Assembly: GCF_037392515.1 (NCBI RefSeq) | Contig: NC_090295.1 | Span: 19,236,001 to 19,300,000, forward strand | DNA length: 64,000 nt | Direction of reading: 5' to 3' | Origin: Haliotis asinina | Lineage: Eukaryota > Mollusca > Gastropoda > Lepetellida > Haliotidae | Shown here: positions 22,521 through 33,112 of the stretch, piece after piece | How the letters are laid out: each line of letters starts with the position of its first letter | Numbering within the stretch: position 1 is the first letter of the stretch | Made by a program: the position numbers and the translations under genes | Notes under the pieces: model-generated | The model's input: only the letters and a program-made list of their open reading frames with translations | The model's database searches: none | What the model was told of the DNA's origin: nothing

Positions 22521-23377
22521 CGCGTCCCTGTTGTTTTCTGCATGAGGTTTACAATATGTATTTGCATTATCAGAGTTACTAGTTAATTGGTGCACCACAA
22601 CAATGATGCAGATCAAGTAGAATGTTAACTTGAAGTGGTTCCAGTTCAAACTGCTGACATTCTGGAAATGCTGGATGGTGCAGTTACGAGAACTAACAGA
22701 ACTAACTTGAAACCTTCTGTCCGGTAGTTAGGTTACAAACGTTTTTGACTGACGACTGTTTTGTGAGGCGGTTGGTAGGCTTCAAACCGTAGACCTTCCG
22801 ATCTTCGTAATTCAGCGTATTGGTAAAAGGAACTCCTTGTATTTTTGGAAGACTTCAGTGACACTACCATGAACTGAACTTACACAATGCTACACAATAA
22901 CTTTACTAATGATAACTTCAGTGTCCGCTGGCTCCAGTATAAATTTTCGTAATGGTTAAGAAACCATGTAGATACAAGTCTGTTATGCAAATTTCGATGT
23001 TTGTACTAACACCTGACTTATTTATTGTACCGTAGCATATTACCCCTACTACCACCTCGTCATTCCTAATCCACTTAGTCCCAACTCTCGCTTCAATATA
23101 ATGCCAAGTATTTATATGCATTACATATCTCACGCGCGTTGTGCGCACGCACGCACGCACGCACGCACGCACACACACACCTGATATATATCTGAATTTG
23201 CATTTACATCAACATTTTGTCTCCCTGAATTTGAGATGACAAATATTGTCTTTGGAATCTTTCTAGATTGCCAAATCAAACCACCTTGCCCTTGCATATT
23301 TTCAGGCCTTGCATTACATCGTCTGTGACGGCATCAAACAAAGATACCTCATCACCGGCGACCGCAGCAACAATCAG

Positions 23378-24055
23378 TTACTAACTTGGACCCCAAAATT
23401 TATATGAGTTTTTTTTCACTTACAGTGAAGTACGTTTTTGAAACAACGTTATTGTTGTGTTTTGGCAGTCCTGAGTTCCAATAGAAGGAATCACCAAGTC
23501 GTACCACAACAATGAACTTTTGGGTATCATGCGCACACTACTCATGAAATTGAAAATTCACGAGTTATCAACACCATTAGTGGGTATAAGACTGCACAAA
23601 AGTTGTGTCAATCACTCTTTTTTCGAGAATGCCACGCTTAACTCAAACTGAAAGAAAGCAGTGTAACGGGAGTTTGGAAGCTCGAGTGTCTGTTGCCCGT
23701 CATTTCCACGTGATCATTTACGTGCCCAGCATCGATACAACCCAACACAGATAACAGATGACCTTCCTCGGAGCAGTCATCCTTGGGTCACCATACCTCA
23801 ACAAGAGAGGCACATGAACCGTCAACACCAGCGAGTTTTGTTGTTATCAACCCCTTAACTTTGGGAAAACTTTATGGTGTCGTCAGTCTGGATCTTGGTA
23901 GGCAATTAAATGTCATCCTTGGTTGTATTTCTTGAGTCAAACGTTGAATATTACATACATTAAACTTTATAGCTGGACCATTTCCTAACTGCGGCGTTAA
24001 GCAAAAGTCAACCAAACCAGACGTTCTGCTCTTACTGTAAGCGTTGTGTCTGTAG

Positions 24056-24151
<96 letters not shown>

Positions 24152-24225
24152 ACACACACTCACACACACACTCACACACACTCACACACACTCACAGAGA
24201 GAGAGAGAGAGACGTATGAATATTT
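23378..24225 (+). mobile_element. Insertion splitting pseudogene exon 2: Tc1/mariner fragment plus (CA)n
   Basis: A Tc1-type N-terminal transposase start is recognisable at 23629 onward (MPRLTQTERKQ, then ARVSVARHFHV after a short gap, then DDLPRSSHPWVT near 23760), where Tc1 elements have their helix-turn-helix and a DRPRSGRPRVT linker. The catalytic part is absent. From 24057 to 24200 there is a long (CA)n tract with CTCA variants, then (GA)n. Which parts arrived together is not clear. Confidence 0.7.
24057..24212 (+). repeat. (CA)n microsatellite with (GA)n end
   Basis: About 44 perfect CA units precede CTCACA variants and a short GA run. The cysteine- and valine-rich frames on the opposite strand are only translations of this repeat. 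Confidence 0.95.
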
Positions 24226-24859
24226 AAAGTAATCTACGACTACAAACAAGCAAAGCAAAGGAAACTGACTGGATCCATGATAAACTATGGCATTGTGTTT
24301 AAGCTGACTCGGACACAGATTGTGTACTTGTTTTCATGTGAGGTTAAGCCTCCATGCTGTCCACCTTTGTCACCATAGACAGAAACACGTACTTGTACAA
24401 CATTCCCGTTTGTGGCAATTTCGAGGATCAGCAGTATGACTGAGTTCCAAGTAAGTCATTTCAAAGAATAACCTTCCCTCGATTGATTTCAAACAGAGGA
24501 AGCTCCTATTATCAATGAAGGCCACAAGAGTCTGATGGCCGGTGATGGCCGGTGAACATTAGGTATTGACATACTTACATGTTATCACGCTATCAAGCAG
24601 TGGATTATCTGGTCCAGACAGAATCATTTGTAGGTCTCTTTTAAGTTGCTAAAACATCGCTAACCCATGCGTGACCACAACGTGAAGTTTGGAACCCGTT
24701 TGGACACATAATACTGGAAAGAATTTCAAAAGTGGAGTCGCACCTATCATTGCGTTTCACAATAATCCAGATGTGCAATATCCCTCACCATCGTCCTTAC
24801 TATATGAATGCACATGCATTTGACTGTTTATATCGAATTCGTGATACAATTGCACAGTG

Positions 24860-25630
24860 AATGAAATCGGCAGCATTAAGAGTTTTATGAAGGTCTAAAA
24901 AGCATCTCATATATGATATTTCCATGTCACAGAAATCCATTTGTATGGTAAAATAAGTTATTCCTTGCTACTTGTAGAGAACCAAAAAATGAATAGTTAG
25001 TTTACATGCTTAGAACACACAAAAATCGTAGAGAAAAGTAAATCTCGTAAAAGTGTTCTTAAAAGTATATCTTGCTTACAGGTCGTAAGCAGCCATCTTA
25101 CGAGGGACAACAGGTTGCGTCGACTATCCTTACAAAACGGACACCCACAAAGCCCAACACCACTCCCACTGACCCGATTGAAGCTCAGACGGAACCCGAA
25201 GTTAGCCCCTAGGACAGAAATGCCCCCAGTGTTCAGACAATGTCCATTCCTGTCAAACATGTTACCTACAACTGTAACTTTCACTAAATAAATTCTGAAA
25301 TTCTGTTTTGTTTTCCATTCGAGGAGAAAATATACTGTACAATCTTGAATTTTATATAACATGCCGGGTATTCTCCATACAATACAAAGCACCATCATAA
25401 GAACCCGAAGAAAAATTACCTGCTGATAAGACAATGAGATGACGTCACTTCTTTAATATTGCCCCTTCACCTAATGAAAGGTCAAGAATTAGGAAGAAAC
25501 GTCGTATTGTAAATATTAACGACGTTTTAAATCCATACAATACGTTGGTTGGTTTTAAAACATGTAATCTCTTAGGTCCAGTTTAATAAAACACTCAAGT
25601 ATAACTCTGGATTGCCATTATAAATGTGAT
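24860..25630. other. Replacement DNA where exons 4 and 5 of pseudogene 3 should be
   Basis: Match to gene 1 intron 3 stops near 24860 and match to the 3' UTR intron resumes near 25630. The DNA between has a reverse open frame of 145 codons (24997-25434) whose product I do not recognise. It may be part of an unidentified transposon. Confidence 0.45.
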
Positions 25631-25904
25631 TCAGTATAACACCTTGATCAAAATTATGTTCAGCAACTACATGGGTATTTGTTCTGTTTCAGAACATTAC
25701 TGTGAAAAAGCATCAAGATAATCTTTCTTTCACAAGTACCGAAGTTTGTCTGCCTGACAAAATATATCTAATATGATTAATAAAAATGAATTTTAGAAAA
25801 AAAATATCTCACTTTGTTTATATATTAATGTTTCTCTATGAGGCTGCAAATTGTGTTGGAAAAATGATTTTTTTTCTGTGATTCTTTCGTTCTCACTTTT
25901 GATC

Positions 25905-26033
25905 TAGTGAGTTTAATTTTGCGCTGCTTTCAGCAATATTCCAGCAATACCACGGCGAGGACACCAGAAAGTGCTTCACATACTGTAACCATGTGGAACC
26001 AGGACGCTCTAACCACTTTGGCTCTATTATCTT
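25905..26033 (-). repeat. SINE-1 copy at the shared position in block C
   Basis: Reads 'agtgagtttaattttgcgct', 'cagcaatattccagcaatac' and 'cacatactgtaaccatgtgg' on the plus strand. Counterpart of 7960 and 19002. Confidence 0.75.
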
Positions 26034-26747
26034 TAAGGATTGGAGTCTCGCAAAATTCAAATTTATTCACTTGCCAAAATTGAAAAAACAACAACAATAC
26101 TGTCTGTATAGTGAATGGTATATTCACGTAAATATTAATGACAAATATAAGCATCAATAAGCATTCAATTTCATTTGCGTGTTGTTTTCCGCCACACAAT
26201 ATTCAACCTATGCTGTGTTGGTTGGGGTCAGATAATCCAGCAATAATCATCTATCTACACATCCACACAATAATGAGCATCTATCTACACATTAGGGATA
26301 ACATAGTGCCAACGAAAACAGCGAGTCTGACAAGCAATGATTATAATTCAATCAAAACAGACACAAGAAAATGACAACTGGTTTAATCTCTTCAACAAGC
26401 TGTAGCATTGTTTTTGGTACATGTATCTATCCTCAGACATTCATACAAGTTTACATCGATATCTGACACATTTTGTTGCAGTTTCACAATATATGTTAAA
26501 TCGTCCACACCACCTGAGACCCCTGCGTTTGTGGCTGGTTTTCCAACACCGAACACAAATTGACAAAATTTCGCGTGCAATTCATCAATTGTTCCCCTCC
26601 AAAATCTTTAAACAATACAAAATGATAGACTTTGTTTGATGATCAAACATTTTAAACAAAACTATGGGAGAAAGATTTGTCAATCTAAATTGGAAACGTC
26701 ATTAGAAATAATTGCTATGCTTTTTTTCTGAATTAACGTTTGTTTTG

Positions 26748-27236
26748 CCTCCGGCCATGATAATCTACTAGAAATTATTACTCGCCCGTTGAAGATACCC
26801 GCAGTGTAATATTTTTACTTTTACTTTACAATATTACACTAGTGTAATACCGCTTGACGTATGACGTCAAAATGGTTTAAAGTTGTGACGTCACAATGCT
26901 AATGTTGATGTCGCGATTTTACTAGACCTTGCTTGACTTGAAAGCTGAGTGTCCTCACACTATGGGCGATTTCGCCCCAGTTTCTGTCAATTTATGTTGG
27001 CGAGTAATAAACAGAATACTAAACTCGCGTCCGTGAAATACAATTTTCATTAAACTCGTTAAAGATTTAGTATCAAACTCGCTTTCGCTCGTCTGATACC
27101 AAATCATTAAATCGTTTAATAAGAATGGTATTACACGGAAGGTCGTTTAATATCCTCTGTTTATCTGACATAACACACGAATGTCTGCATCAGTGATACT
27201 CAGTATCTGTTGCTGCTTTCGAAATATGCACGTACT
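26748..27236. mobile_element. Unclassified insertion in the 3' flank of block C
   Basis: Flanking DNA matches blocks A and B ('gaattaacgttt' before, 'taatctgaagtaactatatt' after), but this stretch has no counterpart there. It holds a near-perfect palindrome around 'agtgtaatattt...aatattacact' (26806-26844) and TGACGTCA-type words. Its last 68 bp reappear inverted at 46845-46912. Confidence 0.55.
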
Positions 27237-27947
27237 AATCTGAAGTAACTATATTAGGTTGCAGTATGCGGATTAATATCAATTTGTGGCTGAACACCAT
27301 TACGGAATGTAAGGATTTCGGTTTTGTTAAAGCTGACCCTCAAACCTCACTACTTACAGAAGGGAAAAGAATCTAAATCAAAGACCCAGCATAAATGACA
27401 AAAAAAAGACAACAAAATAAAAAGAAAAAAAAACCCAATAAATTTATTCCAGAAAGTCTTCACCGACAAAACCTACCCTTACTGTAATTCATCTTCACTT
27501 TCATTGATACATAGAGAGAATTAAAGAGGACTTAATATAAAGCCTTGTCTGACTCAGTATCTTTGTTCAGTGTCAACTTGTGTGAGGATAGGTCGAGGCG
27601 AAGTAACTATGTTATCACGTGCGACGCGAGTGACCTAGTCTGAAAAGAGTAATATGTTACATAATGTCAACATATGTAGACTGTATGCCAAACAATGTCT
27701 CAATGACAAAATACATGACTATCGATGACACGTTTAACTTCTTGTTTATAGTAGGCTATGTCCTTACACCGAGTTCAAGCTAAGGGTGACAACAGTCAAG
27801 TGTTGAAAAGAAGACTAGTATACATATACATAGTATGTTCTGACAAACATAACGTTAACATTAAAAACAGCTTGTAACCGAACAGTAAGTACTACAAAGT
27901 GGGATGAGGCCAGAACCACAAACAGCACGGCCCATCTATCTATGGTC

Positions 27948-28035
27948 GTTTTCCCCGTTTCACGCTGCTTTTAGCAATATTCAAGCAATATCACTGCAAA
28001 GGTTACGGTTTCTGGGCTTCACACATAGTATCAAC
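27948..28035 (-). repeat. SINE-1 fragment
   Basis: 'tttcacgctgcttttagcaa', 'ttcaagcaatatcactgcaa' and 'gcttcacacatagta' match the tail half of SINE-1 in reverse. Confidence 0.6.
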
Positions 28036-28960
28036 AGAAATAATGCTCAGTTGTCATTCCGAAATGATATTTTAAAGAACAGGGATTGTGGGCTGGGAAT
28101 TTTGTACATGACTTGGTTCTTGATTTCATGAACTAGTGTTTATCCCAAAGGCACATTTAGCACCTTCTCTTTTCATATTATTTGATGCCCCTCTTCTAAT
28201 ATTACAAGAAAAATTATTGATATTAACATTTGACTGTTTTTAATTTCTATTCCGTGTTGACGATAAGTGAAATAACTGTGCTCTCTGGGCCTTTAAAAAT
28301 CATTTGCATGAATAACTTAACACAAAAAATTATGTGATTGCGTGCCCGTTTTGGAATAGGGGTGTCCTTTTTCAAATTCTGTCACCTGCCATTTTTGGTT
28401 CCTGGGACAGACGAAAATAAACGTATTATAAATGCAATTACGTTATGGTGATCAAACAAGCTAATAAGTTGTGTATGGCTGTATGGAAACTGACTGGATA
28501 AATATTGTTTCAACCCCTGGATTCACCATCACAATCTCAAGTAACTCACGCTTGATTGTCCATTTATCAATGTATAATATGACTGACATTGCCTGACCAG
28601 TATTCATATAGCAACGTCCCTATTGGTCCCAAAAATCAGGTAAGCTGTATAAAAGAAAGACATTTTCAAATGAATATGTCTTTCTAGAGTTTCTTTATTT
28701 TTTATTTAGAATTGGCTAAAAAATAATACATGGGATATATAAAAATATATGTACACATTTACTTAGTCACTCTTCATCAATAAAATCAGCTTTTTGGCAC
28801 TCGTTTGAACCTCTGAAGTAGAGAGAGTACAGGAAAACGGCCTGTTATTATGAGAATACAATCAATATATTTGCTTAATTACTGAAAACTCGTTTGATGG
28901 CTCCCCTATCCACCCCGCTAGGGACACGTGGAACTGACGTTATGTGTCACATACATGCCA
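28036..28960. other. Intergenic DNA, nothing recognised
   Basis: AT-rich sequence without a convincing open frame, RNA gene or known repeat. Confidence 0.4.
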
Positions 28961-28964
28961 GAGG

Positions 28965-29280
28965 AACCGTGAAGATCCGGGTCGGAATATAGTCTTCAAT
29001 ATCCCACTCTTGTCATACGAGGCGACAAAACGGGTGGTCAAGCTCGATGAATTGGTTGCCACATGTACTCTAGTAACTATACACAAACGCTTAGTCTCTT
29101 TCTACATATAATTGTGATAGTAAAAACAATTCCATATAAACTGAAAAGGGTCCCTAAGTAAACCAGAGATTCATAAGGAAATCTAGGCTTGCTTGTTTAG
29201 GGCTTTAGCCTAGTGTAATCTATTACGTAGGTCGGAGCTCATGATTTTGATCACTGGATTGTGTGGTCGAGACTCAGTCA
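28965..29280 (-). repeat. SINE-2 copy split by about 155 bp of foreign DNA
   Basis: The first part ('accgtgaagatccgggtcgg' to 'gaattggttgccacatgt') ends near 29064. The next SINE-2 segment ('acgtaggtcggagctcatga', 'cactggattgtgtggtcgag') resumes near 29224. The intervening DNA is unclassified. Confidence 0.6.
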
Positions 29281-29449
29281 AACACTGAAATTGAATAATG
29301 ACAAAAAGAATTCATTCAGCGTAAAATCCACAATTCTGTTGTTTGGAAATACATGATTCCATTCTAATATCTTTCGGAAATTATGAGGTATCTGACGGTG
29401 CACCACACTAGCAGGTAACAGACACGTCAGCTACGTTACCCCAGCCGTG

Positions 29450-29665
29450 GACCGTGAAGATCCGGATTTGACTTTGTATTCAATGACCCCTACTTGCCGT
29501 AAAGAAAACACAGGGGTCGGTTGTCAGACTCGCTGTTGAAATGTCACATTTCATTGCAACCCAAATGAGTAGATCGATGCTTATTATTGGTATTGGCCAC
29601 TGGACTGCCAGGTCAAGACTTGATTATTTACACCCCACAGCCAAACAAAAAAACCCGCAATACTG
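29450..29665 (-). repeat. SINE-2 copy, worn
   Basis: 'accgtgaagatccggatttg', 'gagtagatcgatgcttatta', 'cactggactgccaggtcaag' and 'acttgattatttacacc' follow the reverse strand of SINE-2. A run of 'caaacaag' units follows at 29680-29720. Confidence 0.65.
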
Positions 29666-30103
29666 CTGAGGCGTTAAACAGCAAACAAGCAAACAAGCAA
29701 ACAAACAACCAATCAAGCATCCATTCAACCAACCAATCTCAACAGCTTCTATTTTTCCAAAACGTATCTTTTGTCTTTGCAAACAAAATATTCCAAGGGC
29801 AGACGATTTATTACCTTTGCATCAAATCGAAGCAATATAAAAATATATTTTTCTGAATTTTCCAAGACTTTTTATGGTTTTCAATAAGATACAAGTTCCC
29901 CATCTTTCCCCATTACACCAACATACCATATATAGCTGCTGAATTATGAAGCCTATACGTGTCCCACAATGGATGACAGCATGGGCTTAAGGTCATATAG
30001 CCTGAGGGCAATGTCAAGCAGTCAGCCCAGACAAACGTTTAGTCAAATGACCCGTCATATGTCATTGCTCCCCGGACTATTCTTGGATGGGGTGTCCAAC
30101 TTA

Positions 30104-30165
30104 GTCACCTGGTGACCAGGAGACCTGGTGCCCTGGTGCCCTGGTGCCCTGGTGACAAGGAAAAT
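30104..30165 (+). repeat. Short 9-bp tandem repeat (CCTGGTGCC)
   Basis: Four or more units of 'cctggtgcc' and variants with 'cctggtgac'. The surrounding 29670-31900 shows no gene. Confidence 0.8.
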
Positions 30166-30352
30166 TTGGCGATGTTGACCGAAAAAGGGGAGAGGAAGAT
30201 ATGTCACCGTATCCCCGATCATGTGGACAGTAACGTCACGCACAGTATTAATTTGACTGATCTGTCTGGTCTGGATTATGTTGTAAAGGCCTATGTCAAA
30301 TAGCTGGAATGTGTGGCTTAAAGCAAGGAACACATACCCGCATCACTTCCCT

Positions 30353-30455
30353 TCCCCCCCCCCCCCCCCCCCCCCCCACACACACACCTACCCCCGCCCC
30401 AGACACACATGCATGCATCATACACACACGCGCGCGCGCGCGCACACACACATCT
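30353..30455 (+). repeat. Poly(C) run followed by (CA)n and (CG)n tract
   Basis: About 24 C in a row from 30354, then CA repeats and 'cgcgcgcgcgcgcgc' at about 30429-30443. The alternating CG/CA stretch could adopt Z-DNA, which is inference. Confidence 0.85.
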
Positions 30456-31907
30456 TCTCAAATGGCACCGAGGTCATACCATATCCACTGACTGCCTATT
30501 TTTGTAGGAGTGCCATCGAATACAAATTAGCATGATTTGCCAGTACAGAGTCTGGTATTTTTTCATGACCACAACAGAAAGAAGAAATTGTCTGACATCA
30601 ATACTGCTATAAGATGTGCCTTAAAAATGCCAATTATAGAATGATCACTGAGAACATGATTCATTATTTCAAAGATCTCAAATTCGTTCAGTATTAGAAA
30701 CTTTGGACACTGTGTTTCAAGACCAACAATGACGCTGACAGCAACATTTCCACCATAATGTGACTGTCTCACTGAGGATTGAAGAAGACAATGGCAAATG
30801 AAACTTGGTGATTTAGTATACTTATACATATATGGAGTCGATTACATTCAGTCAAATACAGCTTAACAATTGTGGATATATTACATTACCATGTGTGTTG
30901 ATGGAATGTTAAATCGTCAAACTTTCTGGTCCAGAATTAAGTTCATCAGGTCGCTTCAGAAGCTCAACCTGTGCAAAAAGGACGAATGAGGTCAAGTCGA
31001 GCTTCATCTTAAAATGATAATAACCCTGATTCTCTTCTGAAATTCAGCAATAACACAGAATGATATTTAATATCAAATTATATCTTGACTTGATGTCAGA
31101 TATCCGCTCGATGTTTAATTGGCACAGATGATTTAATGATGTAAGTACCTTAACCACAGCATAGCCTTAAATACAACCTTGGCAGTAATTAAATACAATT
31201 TGCTAACAAACACACATAGCTTCAAGAACTACCCAACCGTTGACATGGAATATATTCAATTTTTGACTATTGTAATATTTATTTCCATTCTATAAATCCC
31301 CTAGCAATTAGCACTGAATAAGGGTCTTACTACAACCATACTACTTTCTTCAATTATTACTACAAGTTTCCAAACACTTGTACCCAATTGAAAAAAACAT
31401 ATATTATCTGTCTTCGTTCATGTGCCAAATTATTTCTCGCATGGACGAGGTCTCACAAATGATATAAATCACCTAAATTACGTTTAAATATGTTGCACCA
31501 TAAGTCATAACACCTGCAGAAACACTTACATCTTGTTACCCAAACAAAAAAACAATATAAGTCTTGAGCAAGGGATTTTATTCTCTCACATTTGTTTAAA
31601 ACTATGTCGCCCACCTGCTGCCCATAGCCCAATGTCCTCACACAGGCAGGCCCAAGGTCGACATAGTGCATGGTTTGACATCTCAAAAACAATTTTCTTG
31701 GTATATTTTCCGAGCAGATGAAAACATGATGCTGATTGTGAACTATTCTTAGTCAGAAACTGACAGTGTGGGGAGATTCATGGCAAGATGGTATGAACAT
31801 TTAAATTGGGTGTTTATAATTAATGCAGATGAGTTTCACACCACACAAGAAACACTCGAGCAATATCAATGTATAAAAAGGGACTGACTCCAAAGTTTCA
31901 AATAAAC
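30456..31907. other. Intergenic DNA, nothing recognised
   Basis: No conserved frame, RNA gene or known repeat was identified here. Confidence 0.4.
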
Positions 31908-32370
31908 ATCATAACAGTGTCAGATTAGCTTTGTGTTGTGACATTGACTAGCACTTGGTTTGTTGAACCTGTTTAGGGGAAAACCACCAACAGCATAATA
32001 GTGCCATATTAGCTCTCGGCTGTTACACTGACTATCACTTGGTTTGTTAAACCTGGTAGGGGAAAACCACCAACAGCATAATAGTGCCATATTAGCTTTG
32101 GGTGTTACACTGACTATCACTTGGTTTGCTGAACCTGCTAGGGGAAAACCACCAACAGCATAACAGTGCCACAGTGCCTCCTGTTTGGGAGAAATTCGAC
32201 AACATCATAACGATACATAAAAGCTTTGGGTTGACTAGGTGCCTATCACTTGATTTCTTAAACCTGTTTGGAAGAAAGCCGTCAAGACTATAACGGTGCC
32301 AGAATAGGCTTAGGTAGTAAGTGTGCATGGCACTTGGTTGGTAAACATGTTTAGTAGTTAACTGCCAACG
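31908..32370 (+). repeat. Minisatellite with 82-83 bp unit, about five copies
   Basis: Units carry 'agtgccatattagct', 'ttacactgactatcacttgg' and 'aggggaaaaccaccaacagc'. Successive 'gtgcc' anchors lie at 32001, 32084 and 32166. The first three units are close, the last two diverged. The translated frames on the minus strand are products of the repeat. Confidence 0.85.
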
Positions 32371-32737
32371 TCATGACGCCCTCCCTGTTGTTAATACCTT
32401 TATATCTTAGGACACACTGTATTTACACTTCTTCATTCGGAACATATTAAGCAAAGTCAATGTTATCGGAGAATCGTTCAGTTAGATTATATTGCATTTT
32501 TGCGTTAAATTATTTGACACAAATACTCTGTAACACATTTAGAACGTCGATAGGAGATACTAGAACACTTGGATGTTACGTAAAAGTACATATAAGTATG
32601 TAAATTATTTTAGGGTGGAAAATCTAGCACGCTTATGTGATTGATGAGGTCATCTCTCCGTAAACACTACTGCTCAGTGTACTTATATGCGATGAAGTCC
32701 CGTTTAAAACACTTCACGGGTGCGCAAAGGACATACC

Positions 32738-33044
32738 TACGGAAGCGTAGTAGGGCCATAGTGAAAACTGTTTTTAGAATCACTATCTCCTGCGTAGGAC
32801 ATACTATCTTCTACGTAGGTCTTACTATCTCCCTACGTAGGACTTACTATCTCCTACGTAGAACATACTATCTGCAACGTAGTACTCAATATATCCTTTT
32901 AAAGGTTCGGATTATAAAGTGTGGTTATTATATTGAGAATTGTTTGATTATGCAGGGAGTTAGAAAGTAGAAATGCACGTCAATGCATATTTATGATACT
33001 AACGTGGTGTTACTACACAGTGTTATTGTGTGTATGTGTGTGTG

Positions 33045-33112
<68 letters not shown>

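Larger units (their letters stand above)
11940..22680 (+). repeat. Segmental duplication block B (carries ependymin-related gene 2)
   Basis: It is collinear with block A from upstream flank to the 'aatgttaacttgaagtggtt' segment at 22615-22680. Differences are mostly insertions: SINE-2 pieces at 12231 and 12751, a SINE-2 in intron 1, and a CR1-like LINE at 21258-22150. Block A instead has a SINE-1 at 20, a SINE-2 in intron 2 and a Tc1 remnant. Confidence 0.8.
23306..25790 (+). pseudogene. Ependymin-related pseudogene 3
   Basis: Exon 2 starts intact (acceptor at 23304-23305; residues ALHYIVCDGI, then QRYLITGDRSN) and stops at 23377, where foreign DNA enters. It resumes at 24226 with 'aaagtaatctacgactac', and its donor site is lost (AAGCAAAG in place of AGGTAAG). 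The first third of exon 3 is missing and joined to intron DNA; the rest (24379-24450) has a TGA where the family has the cysteine-108 codon, but still ends in a good GTAAGT donor. Exons 1, 4 and 5 were not found. The 3' UTR exon is preserved (from 25693, AATAAA at 25779-25784). It cannot encode an ependymin. Whether it is still transcribed is unknown. Confidence 0.85.
22780..28000 (+). repeat. Segmental duplication block C (decayed; carries pseudogene 3)
   Basis: Matches to blocks A and B appear in order: upstream DNA at 22790-22880, exon 2 region at 23230-23377, exon 3 region at 24340-24480, intron 3 DNA at 24590-24850, the 3' UTR exon at 25640-25800, the reverse SINE-1 at 25905, and the 3' flank at 27240-27910. 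Large parts are missing or replaced by insertions. Confidence 0.75.

Noticed and set aside
24057-24191. Cysteine/valine-rich open frames on the minus strand
   Set aside because: They are only translations of the (CA)n microsatellite, with no conserved counterpart.
31920-32328. Repetitive proteins on the minus strand
   Set aside because: The frames are produced by the 82-83 bp minisatellite.
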